A model generated the notes under the pieces. The model was not told where the DNA came from. It made no database searches and saw only the letters and a list, made by a program, of their open reading frames with translations. The position numbers were made by a program, and so were the translations under genes. 64,000 nt of DNA from Candidatus Zixiibacteriota bacterium (GTDB lineage: Bacteria > Zixibacteria > MSB-5A5 > GN15 > PGXB01): positions 99,117-163,116 of the forward strand of contig JAFGTT010000009.1 in NCBI GenBank assembly GCA_016933955.1, in the 5' to 3' direction. How positions within the stretch are numbered: the first letter of the stretch is position 1; every line of letters starts with the position of its first letter. Shown piece after piece: positions 26,434 to 36,549 of the stretch.

Positions 26434-27180
26434 ATGATATATCGACTGCTCTGTCTGGCAATCATGATTTCCACCGCTCAGGCTTCGGATTTTCTGGATA
26501 AATGGCCGACCGGCAAAACCGAAAGCATGACGTACGAAATCCGGACATTTAAACCATCGGAAACCACCAACTATAACCGGGTTTCGATTACTAAAGGAAA
26601 CGATGGCGTTTTCACCGTCAAACAAACCATGGAAATCCCGGGCCAGAAAGTAAAAATTACCAGCCTGGAAAAATATGTCGGCCGGAATATCCGCCTGATT
26701 TCTTCTGAAAACACTTTCAAATTTCCAGAAATAATGAAGGAAAAACTTAAAACTGATTCTCTGGTGATCAAGGCCAAAGTCGTGGGAGACAGCCTCGATA
26801 TCACGGCTAATGCCGACATTGTGCAGGTCGGCAAAATTGCCTTTGGACCGGACTGTGTTACCAGCACCGGTTCCCAGTTGATGGCGCGATCAATGGATTT
26901 TGAAGTCGGAAAAACAATTAAATATTCCTTTGTTAATCTTCTTCAGCTCAGTAATCAGCAATTTTCACCAATCGAGGTGATCGATTCCGTTGTCGGTCGC
27001 CAACAGGTGACCACCCCATTGGGGACTTTCGATTGCTATAAAGTCTCCAATACAGTACCGGGAACGAAAGGATATTCCTATTACACGGCCGATCAGGTCC
27101 GGTTGCCGGTCAGGATCGAGTTGGTGGATCCGGAGTCCGAGGAAATTTTGATGACACTTATCCTTCAGAATTATGAATAG
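26434..27180 (+). CDS. exported DUF3108-like protein
   Basis: A 248-residue protein with a short signal peptide (MIYRLLCLAIMISTAQAS). The mature part is all-beta and resembles the DUF3108 fold: a long antiparallel sheet with NRVSITKGNDGVFTV, VTTPLGTFDCYKVSNTVPG and a YYTADQVRLPVRIEL strand. The conserved TPLGTFDCYKV turn is a useful marker of this superfamily. Function unknown, probably periplasmic. AAGGAG lies 6 bases before the ATG. It is 52 bases after the DUF6599 gene. Confidence 0.75.
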   Translation: MIYRLLCLAIMISTAQASDFLDKWPTGKTESMTYEIRTFKPSETTNYNRVSITKGNDGVFTVKQTMEIPGQKVKITSLEKYVGRNIRLISSENTFKFPEIMKEKLKTDSLVIKAKVVGDSLDITANADIVQVGKIAFGPDCVTSTGSQLMARSMDFEVGKTIKYSFVNLLQLSNQQFSPIEVIDSVVGRQQVTTPLGTFDCYKVSNTVPGTKGYSYYTADQVRLPVRIELVDPESEEILMTLILQNYE

Positions 27181-27227
27181 GCTCATTTTTCAGTTTGAAT
27201 TCGCCATCGATTAGGCTATTTTCCGGT

Positions 27228-28154
27228 ATGTATAGAAATTATAGAAACAAGCCCCCCCGGGCGCGGCAACAGCCGGTTTACAATATTATCATCAATCCCA
27301 ATTCCTCGGGTTATTCCAAAGAAAAGATTGATTACCTGACTAATCGACTAACCAAGGGTGGGGCAAGATATTTTTTAACTGAAGCCGATTCCCCCAAAAA
27401 CGCTTCCTATTATACTAAACGGGTGCTCAGCAAAAAACCGTCGGGCATTATAGCCTGCGGCGGTGACGGAACGATCAACGCTATCGCCCGTAATATGATC
27501 CGACGGACGGTGGGATTGGCCATATACCCGTTGGGGCGATATAACAATATTTACCGGTCTTTATATGGTGAGCCTGATCGCGACCGGGCAATTGAAATTA
27601 TCCTTGGTGGGAATACGAGATTGATAGACTATGGCCTGGCGGGGAGACATTTTTTTCTGGGATCGCTGGCTTTTGGATTAATTCCCGAATTGTATGAACT
27701 GCTTGATAAAAAGCGCACTCCCCGATTCGGAATCGGCTGGTCGAAACTGGGTATTAAGGCGGCCGCCGCGGTACCGGTCAGACAATTATCTATAAAAGTC
27801 GATGCCTTTAAGTTCGAATTTTCACCGAGGACGTTGAATGTTAACCTGATGTCGTACTCCGTCGGTCTGGCTTTGATGCCATCCTGCCTGACGGATGATG
27901 GAAAGGCCGAAATTTCTTTCGATAACGGTGATGGCGAGGCGATCATGTCCAATTTTGTCCGGAAAATTGCCCAAAAAAAATATATCTACGGCGATGAGAT
28001 CAGGGTTTTCAGGGGCGAACGAATTTCTATTGCGCCCGCGGAAGATCAGAAAATTTATATCGACGGCGAAATAATCCGGGTAAAGGACAGCGAATTGGGT
28101 ATCGAAATCGTTCCGAAACGTATTCGCGTTTTCGCTCCGGCTGAAAAACAATAA
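27228..28154 (+). CDS. diacylglycerol-kinase/lipid-kinase family protein, atypical
   Basis: A 308-residue cytosolic protein of the DAGK/sphingosine-kinase fold. The nucleotide-binding GGDGTINAIARN is intact and NIIINPNSSGY marks the N-terminal strand. The second family motif, usually PLGTxNDxAR, reads PLGRYNNIYRSL, so two conserved positions are changed. The C-terminal sheet (RVFRGERISIAP, IYIDGE) is normal. ATG 27228 is preferred over a TTG at 27195 which would add eleven residues. The substrate could be a lipid or a non-lipid compound; kinase activity is inferred. Confidence 0.82.
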   Translation: MYRNYRNKPPRARQQPVYNIIINPNSSGYSKEKIDYLTNRLTKGGARYFLTEADSPKNASYYTKRVLSKKPSGIIACGGDGTINAIARNMIRRTVGLAIYPLGRYNNIYRSLYGEPDRDRAIEIILGGNTRLIDYGLAGRHFFLGSLAFGLIPELYELLDKKRTPRFGIGWSKLGIKAAAAVPVRQLSIKVDAFKFEFSPRTLNVNLMSYSVGLALMPSCLTDDGKAEISFDNGDGEAIMSNFVRKIAQKKYIYGDEIRVFRGERISIAPAEDQKIYIDGEIIRVKDSELGIEIVPKRIRVFAPAEKQ

Positions 28155-28159
28155 AAAAG

Positions 28160-28744
28160 ATGATGATGAAATTATCATCAATTACGATAATCCTGGTTAT
28201 AATTCTCTCCGGAGCAGTCCGGGCCGATGATCAGCCTCCTCCGGAAAATTCGATTAATACCGATGATACTCTGGCAGTCAATTCCGGGCATTCGGTGAAA
28301 AATCCCCTTTATGCCAATCAGCCAAGGGATACTCTTAAGGTTACGCAAAATCCGACCCGGGCTCTTTTCAAATCGATGTTTGTGCCGGGATGGGGGCAAT
28401 TCGGCAATCATAAATATATCAAAGCGGGGGTTATTGCCGGTCTCGAGGTGACCTTGATCGGGACTATTATTCATTATTCCAAAAAGAAGTCGGATTTCGA
28501 GGACAGGTACAAGGCGGAAACCGACGAAACCGAGCAGTTACGCCTGTTTAATGCTTTCCGGGATGCCAAAGATCAGCGTAATCGTTTTTCCTGGTATCTG
28601 GGTTCGTTGATTTTTCTTTCGATGTTTGATGCCTATGTCGATGCCCATCTGGCGCGATTCCCCAAAATCAGTAAAAATATATCGTTTGATCTGAAACCGG
28701 TCGGCCTTCAGGATCTGGCTTTGACAGTCATTTATAACTTTTGA
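28160..28744 (+). CDS. DUF5683 membrane protein
   Basis: A 194-residue exported or membrane protein with a signal peptide (residues 3-22). The block FKSMFVPGWGQFGNHKYIKAG followed by a hydrophobic helix and a second helix RFSWYLGSLIFLSMFDAYVDAHL is the signature of DUF5683, common in Bacteroidetes and other FCB phyla. The Pro/Thr/Asn-rich segment 23-65 is probably disordered. It ends only 9 bases from the end of the convergent HD-GYP gene. No function is known. Confidence 0.85.
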   Translation: MMMKLSSITIILVIILSGAVRADDQPPPENSINTDDTLAVNSGHSVKNPLYANQPRDTLKVTQNPTRALFKSMFVPGWGQFGNHKYIKAGVIAGLEVTLIGTIIHYSKKKSDFEDRYKAETDETEQLRLFNAFRDAKDQRNRFSWYLGSLIFLSMFDAYVDAHLARFPKISKNISFDLKPVGLQDLALTVIYNF

Positions 28745-28753
28745 TAATTATAT

Positions 28754-30196
28754 TCAGCGATCGGAAAGAAGAATACTCTTGATGTCGATATGATACCGCT
28801 CGGGATCGATCAACCGGACAATCCGGCGCGGTTCATTCTTTGCAAGGGTCAGGTCGCAATCAATGAATTTCGGCAGAGGACCGGATTTATTGCCGATTAT
28901 CCGAACCATTGGGCGAGCCAGATCGGCGCTGTTGGTAGACGACACCACCGCCAATTCATCGGTTGACAGCAGAACCAGAGTACCCGGCGGATAAATGCCG
29001 ATAATATTGACGAACAGCTTGAGTAGAAAAGCATCGAATTTTACCGTCATCTGATACATCATCTTCTTGAGGACAATATCCGGGGGGACTGATTTTTTGA
29101 TATACACCCTTCCCGATCTCAGGGCATCAAAAGTGTCGGTAATGGAAACAATTCGGGAGAAAAGATTGACCTGTTTTTTATCTTGTAATTGTGGATAACC
29201 TGTGAAATCCATGTTGATATGGTGTTCGAAGGCGACTCGGGCGGCGCGGGCGGTTTTCATGTCGAATTTCATGTTTCTGAGGATGGTTTTGGCGCCCAGA
29301 TGGGGGTGTTTTTGCATCTGAACCCAATCGTTTTCATCATAGATATCGGGTTTACGGATTAAATCCTCGGGCAGGCGGATTTTACCGATATCATGGAAAA
29401 GGGCGGCAAATCCGAGATCGGACAACTGACGGCGATCCAGGCCGATTTTTAGCCCAATGGTCAGGGAATAAACGCAGACATTGGCACTGTGGGCATAAGT
29501 ATATTCATCGAAATCCCGAATATTGGTCAATTCGATTAGCGACGATTCATCCTGGGAGATTTGATCTATCAAAGAATGCACCACATAACGGGCCTTGTTG
29601 ATATTGACGCTTTTTTCATTGGCGACACAGGTCATGGCATCTTCCACAACCGAAATAGCCCGGAAAAAAGTGACCCGCGCCGCCCGTCGCATCATGGTCC
29701 GTTTTTGCTCATCGAGAAGCGGTTCGGATTTCTTTTCTTCGACTCCGAGAAGGGTAATTCCCTGTATTTCCATATCGGCCAGTCTCCGGGCAACATCGTC
29801 ACTGGTCCGGCTGGCCTTTTCCGAGTTGAGAATCAGATAGACAAATTTATCAATCTGGCGATTATCCAGGGAATCATCGAATACCACTCCGCCGATTCCC
29901 AAACGCCGCCAGATATCGATTAGATTGCGGGCGCGCACCATCCCCTCGCTGTCGAGCTTGACCAGCCGGTCGCGAATAAGCACATGTCCCTCAATCACTT
30001 TGACTGATAGTCGGCCATGTTCATCCACAAGCCGGCGAAAATTTACGTAGAATTTCGAGGATGCGGTCTGGTAGGTGGCATTGTTCACCTCGGTATACTG
30101 AGCCGTTCGGAACAGAATGAAGAAGGCATTGATAAAATCGATATCATCCCGTCCAGCCAACTCCAGCCGCTCTTTTTCAATTCTGGCGACACTCAT
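28754..30196 (-). CDS. HD-GYP domain phosphohydrolase with N-terminal sensor-like region
   Basis: A 480-residue cytosolic protein. Residues about 205-400 form an HD-GYP domain: DEYTYAHSANVCVYS, LFHDIGK (His268/Asp269) and EHHINMDFTGYP, with GYP at 333-335. Canonical enzymes have HHERxDGxGYP; here the Glu and Arg after HH are Ile and Asn, but the metal-binding His/Asp residues and GYP remain, so c-di-GMP hydrolysis is plausible but not certain. The N-terminal 180 residues contain no recognised domain, and the last 80 look PilZ-like or beta-rich (PPGTLVLLSTDELAVV). The start overlaps the HEAT-repeat gene by 4 bases. Confidence 0.88.
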   Translation of the reverse strand: MSVARIEKERLELAGRDDIDFINAFFILFRTAQYTEVNNATYQTASSKFYVNFRRLVDEHGRLSVKVIEGHVLIRDRLVKLDSEGMVRARNLIDIWRRLGIGGVVFDDSLDNRQIDKFVYLILNSEKASRTSDDVARRLADMEIQGITLLGVEEKKSEPLLDEQKRTMMRRAARVTFFRAISVVEDAMTCVANEKSVNINKARYVVHSLIDQISQDESSLIELTNIRDFDEYTYAHSANVCVYSLTIGLKIGLDRRQLSDLGFAALFHDIGKIRLPEDLIRKPDIYDENDWVQMQKHPHLGAKTILRNMKFDMKTARAARVAFEHHINMDFTGYPQLQDKKQVNLFSRIVSITDTFDALRSGRVYIKKSVPPDIVLKKMMYQMTVKFDAFLLKLFVNIIGIYPPGTLVLLSTDELAVVSSTNSADLARPMVRIIGNKSGPLPKFIDCDLTLAKNEPRRIVRLIDPERYHIDIKSILLSDR

Positions 30197-32034
30197 TGTT
30201 CACCCAATGTTTTTATTTCTCGCCGTTTTTTAAGCGCCTCGGTGGCCATTTTCCTCAAGTTTTTGCGCCAGGAATGAGCCAATTTCAACAGCGCTTTTTC
30301 GGCTTTTTCCGAGCGATTGTGGGCCAGAGCATTGAATGCCACCCGCTGGTAAAATTCTCGGATCTGACTTCGTCCCGCGCCCCACCCGTTTATTAGCGAT
30401 ACCAGGTAGTTGACGGTATGCTCACCGCCCAATTTTGACAGCATCAGGATACATTTTTCCTGATGTCTTTCGCTGAGAGTGGCAAAGCGATCATCATTGA
30501 TGATGGTTGTCAGGACATTGAGTCCCTGGGTTCCGGTCAGGTTAAGAATGGACTCGAAGGCCATCTGGCTGACAATTGCATCGGGGTCCCAGACCAGCTT
30601 GATTAAAAGGCCGGTACTTTTTTCATTTTCACGACGATTCAAGCCTCGGATGATCTGCAGTCTGACCCTTGGCTCCTGATGATTCAGGGCTTTTTCAAGG
30701 TAAGAAATGGCTTTATCGTTGCCGATGCGGGCCAGGATATCGACCGCATTGCGGACCACGAACCAGCGTCGGTCAAAAATCCCTTTGGCGATCAGATCGA
30801 CCTGATCTTTGCCCTGTTCAGAGAGAAAATCACACACTGCGAAACGATGATCGCGATGTTCCAGTTCTCCCAGCAGATCAACTGCCGCCGAGACTGCTTT
30901 CCAGTCAAAATGATCCAGATAGCGTCCCAGCGCATCGGGGCCGATAGAAGCGTTTTCATTGAGAATATCCTTGAGATAAGAAAACTTTTCGTGGCCGCAG
31001 GCGGTATCCAGAGCGTTTTGGATCCGGTCTTTCCAGACCTTATTCCTTTCATCAAGAAGACCTGAAAGGTGTTGAAGATTGGAAAGGATCATTCCGGCAT
31101 AATCAAGCTGACTGACTTTAAGGAACTCGGTTTGAATTTTCTCCATGATTGTCACGGTCTCATTGAATTCGGGATATTCCTGCTCATGGAAAATTATTTC
31201 ACGGAGCAAATCGATAGTGCTGTCGAACATGTCGAAATCACCATCTTCATCAAGAACACGATTAATGAAATTGCGGTCCGACTCTTCCAGCATATAGGTA
31301 TTATTGAGAATCATGGCGGTATCGTGGATGGACAGCGGGGAACGCTCCGGCATCGCCTGCAAACCCATATATTTCTCGGCCGGATCATCCGGCACCGATG
31401 ATAATCCCGGCGGAGGCGGAGCGGTTGCCACCGCAACTTCGTCGCTGTCATTGAGGAAAATACTGGCGTACTGAACCTTGCCGGAATCCGAATCCGACCC
31501 GGACGATTGTTTAATAAAGTGGCTGTCATCCAGGTTGGTTTCCTGGACGGCGAAATTCCCATCGTATTCCTTGAGGGCAATATCCTCGACGGTGCTGTAT
31601 GAGAACCCCTCGATTGCCGCCTGCCAGAGCAGACTGCTCAAATCCTGAGCGCCTTCCTCGCGATTGACATATTTTTTTATCGTCCGGAAGAAGTACCCGG
31701 CGTTTTCATAATCAAAAGCGGCATCAAAAGAGATTTCATTGATGCCGGAATTGAAAAACAACCCGGCCAGAGCATCTTCGTCCTCCCGATCGGCGTAGAC
31801 CGATCGATCATTATGATAAATCTGATTCTGATGAATGGTGAATTTGAGTCCGTTCGAGTCCTGGATCAGTTCGGTGAATCGCTCGATAAACGATTCTTTT
31901 AATTTTGTCGGAACGGGATTATTCTCGGGATATACGGAAACGGCCTTGATGGTTTTCATCAGGTCGGCAAGGACCCGGGAGATTTCACTGGCGGGTACGA
32001 AGTTGGAATTATCCATCGAAAAGTCTGTCCCCAT
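30193..32034 (-). CDS. HEAT-repeat protein partnered with HD-GYP
   Basis: A 613-residue cytosolic protein without signal peptide. The C-terminal part (about 380-610) is HEAT-like: repeats such as RDHRFAVCDFLSEQGKD, FVVRNAVDILARIGNDKAISYLEKAL, PRVRLQIIRGLN and KNLRKMATEALKKR. The N-terminal 200 residues are helical with KTIKAVSVYPENNPV and FTIHQNQIYHNDRSVY, resembling the N-terminal region of the HD-GYP partner. The two genes overlap by four bases, so they are co-translated and may form a signalling pair. Start 32034 is the first ATG; ATG 32016 is an alternative. No ribosome site is strong. Confidence 0.82.
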   Translation of the reverse strand: MGTDFSMDNSNFVPASEISRVLADLMKTIKAVSVYPENNPVPTKLKESFIERFTELIQDSNGLKFTIHQNQIYHNDRSVYADREDEDALAGLFFNSGINEISFDAAFDYENAGYFFRTIKKYVNREEGAQDLSSLLWQAAIEGFSYSTVEDIALKEYDGNFAVQETNLDDSHFIKQSSGSDSDSGKVQYASIFLNDSDEVAVATAPPPPGLSSVPDDPAEKYMGLQAMPERSPLSIHDTAMILNNTYMLEESDRNFINRVLDEDGDFDMFDSTIDLLREIIFHEQEYPEFNETVTIMEKIQTEFLKVSQLDYAGMILSNLQHLSGLLDERNKVWKDRIQNALDTACGHEKFSYLKDILNENASIGPDALGRYLDHFDWKAVSAAVDLLGELEHRDHRFAVCDFLSEQGKDQVDLIAKGIFDRRWFVVRNAVDILARIGNDKAISYLEKALNHQEPRVRLQIIRGLNRRENEKSTGLLIKLVWDPDAIVSQMAFESILNLTGTQGLNVLTTIINDDRFATLSERHQEKCILMLSKLGGEHTVNYLVSLINGWGAGRSQIREFYQRVAFNALAHNRSEKAEKALLKLAHSWRKNLRKMATEALKKRREIKTLGEQ

Positions 32035-32133
32035 ATAATGAAAGATTCAATCATTATATCGGCAAAGGACGGGGCGGTTTTACCCCTGATGGATATAGAA
32101 TTGAGCTTAACTGCCTGATAGTTAATATGATAA

Positions 32134-32161
32134 GGCCCCGACACCAATTGGCGGCGGGGCC
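32134..32161 (-). terminator. GC-rich hairpin after the nucleotide-sugar dehydrogenase gene
   Basis: A 7-bp stem GGCCCCG/CGGGGCC with a 14-base loop lies 14 bases after the stop codon. It has only TTATCAT after it, so termination is probably partial. Confidence 0.4.
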
Positions 32162-32174
32162 CCTGATAAGGTTT

Positions 32175-33482
32175 TTACAACAGGTGTATTTTCTGACGCC
32201 CGGTTTTCACCTTTTTGGTGGCGTTACGGGTATCGAAAATCAGCTTTGAATTTTTGACAATCATCTGATAGTTATATTGAGTATGATTGGTCAGAATGAC
32301 AGTCAGATCGGTTTTATTGAGTAAAGCCGCAGTCAGTTTGGAGGACCGATGAACCGAATCATTCCACTTGATTTCCGGGACAAAAGGATCGTTGTAAAAG
32401 ATTTCCGCTTCTTCTTTTTCAAGAAGTTTAATAACATCGAGGGCCGGCGATTCGCGGGTATCCATGATATCGCGCTTGTAGGCAACCCCGAGAATAAGAA
32501 TTTTGGAATTTTTAACCGAGCGTCCCTGTTTATTAAGTATCCGCCGAATGCGATCGACCACGTATTCGGGCATATGGGAATTGATATCCCCGGCCAGTTC
32601 GATAAACCGCGCATAGTAGTTCAGGCTTTTCAATTTCCATGACAGGTAATGAGGGTCGATGGGGATACAATGGCCGCCAAGTCCGGGACCGGGATAGAAC
32701 GGCATAAATCCGAACGGTTTGCTGGCCGCGGCATCAATAATTTCCCAAACATTAAGTCCCAGCCGATCGCACATCAGAGCCACCTCGTTAACCAGACCGA
32801 TATTGACCGAGCGGAAAGTATTTTCGAGAAGTTTTACCGTTTCGGCGGCCCGGGTGGATGAAAGCGGAACCACCAGGTTGATGATCTGCTCGTAGAACAT
32901 CCGGGCAATATTGGTACATTGCGGAGTGATACCTCCAACCACCCGCGGAGTATTTTTGGTAGTGTAAACGGCATTGCCGGGATCGACTCTTTCCGGTGAA
33001 AAGGCCAGATAGAAATCCTTGCCGACTTTCAGTCCGGATTCCTCGAGAATCGGCAGAATCATATCTTCGGTCGTTCCGGGATAGGTGGTCGATTCCAGGA
33101 TAATCAGCATGTCCTTGTGGATGTATTTCCTGACCCAGTCCACGGCCGCCAGGATATAGCTGACATCCGGATCCTTGGTTTTGGAGAGCGGAGTCGGTAC
33201 GCAGATCGAAATGGTATCGACCTGCTCTATCAGTTCGGGGGTTTCGGTGGCTTTCAGTTTGCCGGATTTGACAAGTTTACCGACGGCCTGATCGGGAACA
33301 TCATCGATATCGGATTTTCCGGAGTTAATCAGTTTGACTTTTCTTTCCGAAATATCAAAACCGATCACCTCGAAACCGGCGTTACCGAATTCGACTGCCA
33401 GCGGAAGACCGACATAACCCAGACCGATAATCCCGATCCGAGCTTTTTTGCTCTTAATTTTCTTAATAAGATTGTTTGCCAT
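32175..33482 (-). CDS. UDP-N-acetyl-hexosamine 6-dehydrogenase-type nucleotide-sugar dehydrogenase
   Basis: NAD-dependent four-electron oxidation of a UDP-sugar to the uronic acid for surface polysaccharide. The Rossmann motif GIIGLGYVGLPLAVEF, the CVPTPL loop, ESTTYPGTTE, FSPERVDPGN, and the catalytic-Cys motif GPGLGGHCIPIDP are all present; KRDIMDTRESPAL marks the C-terminal domain. The ERVDPGN and GHCIPIDP forms are typical of WbpA/TviB/VipA-type UDP-HexNAc dehydrogenases, so UDP-GlcNAc or UDP-GalNAc is the probable substrate. At 435 residues it is of normal length. It is the third gene after gmd and rmd with gaps of 19 bases or less. Confidence 0.92.
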   Translation of the reverse strand: MANNLIKKIKSKKARIGIIGLGYVGLPLAVEFGNAGFEVIGFDISERKVKLINSGKSDIDDVPDQAVGKLVKSGKLKATETPELIEQVDTISICVPTPLSKTKDPDVSYILAAVDWVRKYIHKDMLIILESTTYPGTTEDMILPILEESGLKVGKDFYLAFSPERVDPGNAVYTTKNTPRVVGGITPQCTNIARMFYEQIINLVVPLSSTRAAETVKLLENTFRSVNIGLVNEVALMCDRLGLNVWEIIDAAASKPFGFMPFYPGPGLGGHCIPIDPHYLSWKLKSLNYYARFIELAGDINSHMPEYVVDRIRRILNKQGRSVKNSKILILGVAYKRDIMDTRESPALDVIKLLEKEEAEIFYNDPFVPEIKWNDSVHRSSKLTAALLNKTDLTVILTNHTQYNYQMIVKNSKLIFDTRNATKKVKTGRQKIHLL

Positions 33483-33501
33483 GGCATCACCTTTTCGGGA
33501 G

Positions 33502-34469
33502 CTATCCGATTATATTTCTCCAGTATAGTAAAGTATCGTTAAGAGTTTTATCGAGGCTGTAATGCATCTTCCAGCCCAGTTGTCTTTTTGATTTAGAACA
33601 ATCCCCCTTCAAAATCGGTATATCTGATTTTCTGAATCGGCTTTTATCTATTTGGACCTTAATATCCGCAGTCGACAATTTCAGCAACTTATCAAGAACA
33701 CTTTTTATACTGACCGAGTTCCCCGAACAAAGCTGATATGTTTCGCCCGGTTTGCCTTTGATGGCGGCCAGCCTGTATCCGGCGACAATATCACGGACAT
33801 CGGATAAATCGCGGCTGGCCGACAGGTCACCGACCCTCATAATCGACTTAACCCGTCCCCTTTCGATCAGAGCAATCTGCCGGCAAAACGAGGGGACGAC
33901 AAAAGTATCGGTTTGTCCCGGCCCGGTGTGGTTGAAAGACCGAATAATCACTATCGGGATGGCTTTATTCCGGTGATAGTGACGGGCCAGAAGTTCTCCG
34001 GCGACTTTGGAAATTCCATAGGGCGACAGCGGGTTATATGGTTGTTTTTCGGTCAGGGTTTTTCCTTTGGGAGTGAATGTCCCATAAATATCGGCCGAAC
34101 TGATAAAAACGAGTTTTTTCAGGCTCGATTTCAGGGAAACAGCCGCTTCGAATACGTTCAGGGTTCCGAAAAAATTGATATTATAGGATAATCTTTCATT
34201 TTCAAAAGACCGGCCTACCGATGAAAAGGCGGCCAGATGAAAGATATAGTCCGGAGTGGTTGCCTTAATCATTTTGGCCAGTCTGGTTGGTTTGAGAATA
34301 TCGAAACGTTCCAGATGAAGTCTTTCTTCAAAAGGCCGGATATTATCTTTTTTCTCGCCGGGAGCCAGAATTCCATAAACATCATAGCCATTATCAAGAA
34401 GATGTCCGGCGAGATATGAACCGGCAAAGCCGGCAATACCGGTTATAAGCGCTTTTTTTTTCGTGCCCA

Positions 34470-34470
<1 letters not shown>
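33502..34470 (-). CDS. rmd: GDP-4-dehydro-6-deoxy-D-mannose reductase-like NAD-dependent epimerase
   Basis: Extended SDR of 322 residues. It has the cofactor motif TGIAGFAGSYLA, catalytic Tyr/Lys in SPYGISKVAGE, RSFNHTGPGQ, the substrate-binding FVVPSFCRQIALIERG and VGDLSASRDLSDVRDIV. These are hallmarks of the Rmd branch, which reduces GDP-4-keto-6-deoxymannose to GDP-D-rhamnose, consistent with the gmd gene immediately upstream (1-base overlap). A GDP-sugar of the 6-deoxy-talose type is an alternative. The product would feed lipopolysaccharide or exopolysaccharide synthesis. Confidence 0.85.
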
Positions 34471-35462
<992 letters not shown>

Positions 35463-35544
35463 CTAAGTATCGGCAAATATAGAGATTTACAAACCGGAGG
35501 GCAAATGGTTTCAGGAATCGACGTTGAAATCGGGAAAAGGTTGT

Positions 35545-36549
35545 CTATGGCACCAGTTTCAGATAAGGCACAGCGTTGGCGGTCAGATCCGAGGCTCCGC
35601 CGAGAAGGTAGCGCAAATTGCCTGCGGCGGCAATCATGGCGGCATTATCAGTACATAAATCCGGTGGCGGGCAGAAGAAGCGGGCTTTGATTTTTTCCAG
35701 CCGGGCCGCCATCAGTTCCTTGAGGCGGCTGTTGGAAGCCACTCCTCCCGAGAGAGTGACCGCCTTAATACCATATTCGCGGGCCGCCCGAACGGTTTTA
35801 ACCACCAGCACTTCCACGGCCGCCTCCTGGAACGAGGCGGCAATATCGGCTCTTTTTTGTTCCAGTTCATCCGGGCTCATGTCCCTGACATGGAGAGCCA
35901 CGGCCGTTTTCAGGCCCGAGTAGGAAAAATCATAGCTGTCTTCCCGGATGACGCCCCGAGGAAATTTGAAATATTTCCGGTTTCCGATATGGCCAAAGCG
36001 ATCTATTTCGGCTCCCCCGGGATATCCCAGACCCAGCAGTTTAGCGACTTTATCATAGGCTTCGCCTACCGCATCATCCTTGGTCTGGCCCAGCAGTCGG
36101 TATTTTCCGAATCCATCCACCAAAACCAGTGAGGTATGCCCGCCGGAGACGATCAGGGTTATATGCCGTTTAGGGAGATCGCGGTGATAGAGAAAATTGG
36201 CCGCAATATGGCCTTCCAGATGATTGACGGCCACAAAGGGTTTATTGAAACCATAGGCCAGTCCTTTGCCGAAATTAAGTCCCACCAGAAGGGCGCCGAC
36301 CAATCCGGGGCCATAGGTGGCCGCGACCAGGTCAAATTGGCCCGGTTCGATTCCGGCTTTGGCAAGCGCTTCGGTGTAAACCGGGGTGATAGCTTTAAGG
36401 TGTTCCCGGCTGGCCAGTTCCGGAACTACTCCGCCAAAACCGCTGTGAATCATTTGGCTTAAAATAACATTGGATAAAACCGTGTCGGCATCCCGGACGA
36501 CAGCCACGGAGGTTTCGTCACATGAGGTCTCGATTCCCAGGGTAATCAT
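35545..36549 (-). CDS. tsaD: tRNA N6-adenosine threonylcarbamoyltransferase
   Basis: Universal enzyme that transfers threonylcarbamoyl to A37 of ANN-decoding tRNAs in the cytosol. The Kae1/TsaD features are ETSCDETSVAVV at the N-terminus, HLEGHIAANFL with the metal-binding His pair, VSGGHTSL, YDKVAKLLGLGYPGG and TLSGGVASNSRLKELM. The 334-residue length is usual. It overlaps the YbbR gene by 4 bases. TsaB and TsaE are not in the window. Confidence 0.96.
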   Translation of the reverse strand: MITLGIETSCDETSVAVVRDADTVLSNVILSQMIHSGFGGVVPELASREHLKAITPVYTEALAKAGIEPGQFDLVAATYGPGLVGALLVGLNFGKGLAYGFNKPFVAVNHLEGHIAANFLYHRDLPKRHITLIVSGGHTSLVLVDGFGKYRLLGQTKDDAVGEAYDKVAKLLGLGYPGGAEIDRFGHIGNRKYFKFPRGVIREDSYDFSYSGLKTAVALHVRDMSPDELEQKRADIAASFQEAAVEVLVVKTVRAAREYGIKAVTLSGGVASNSRLKELMAARLEKIKARFFCPPPDLCTDNAAMIAAAGNLRYLLGGASDLTANAVPYLKLVP

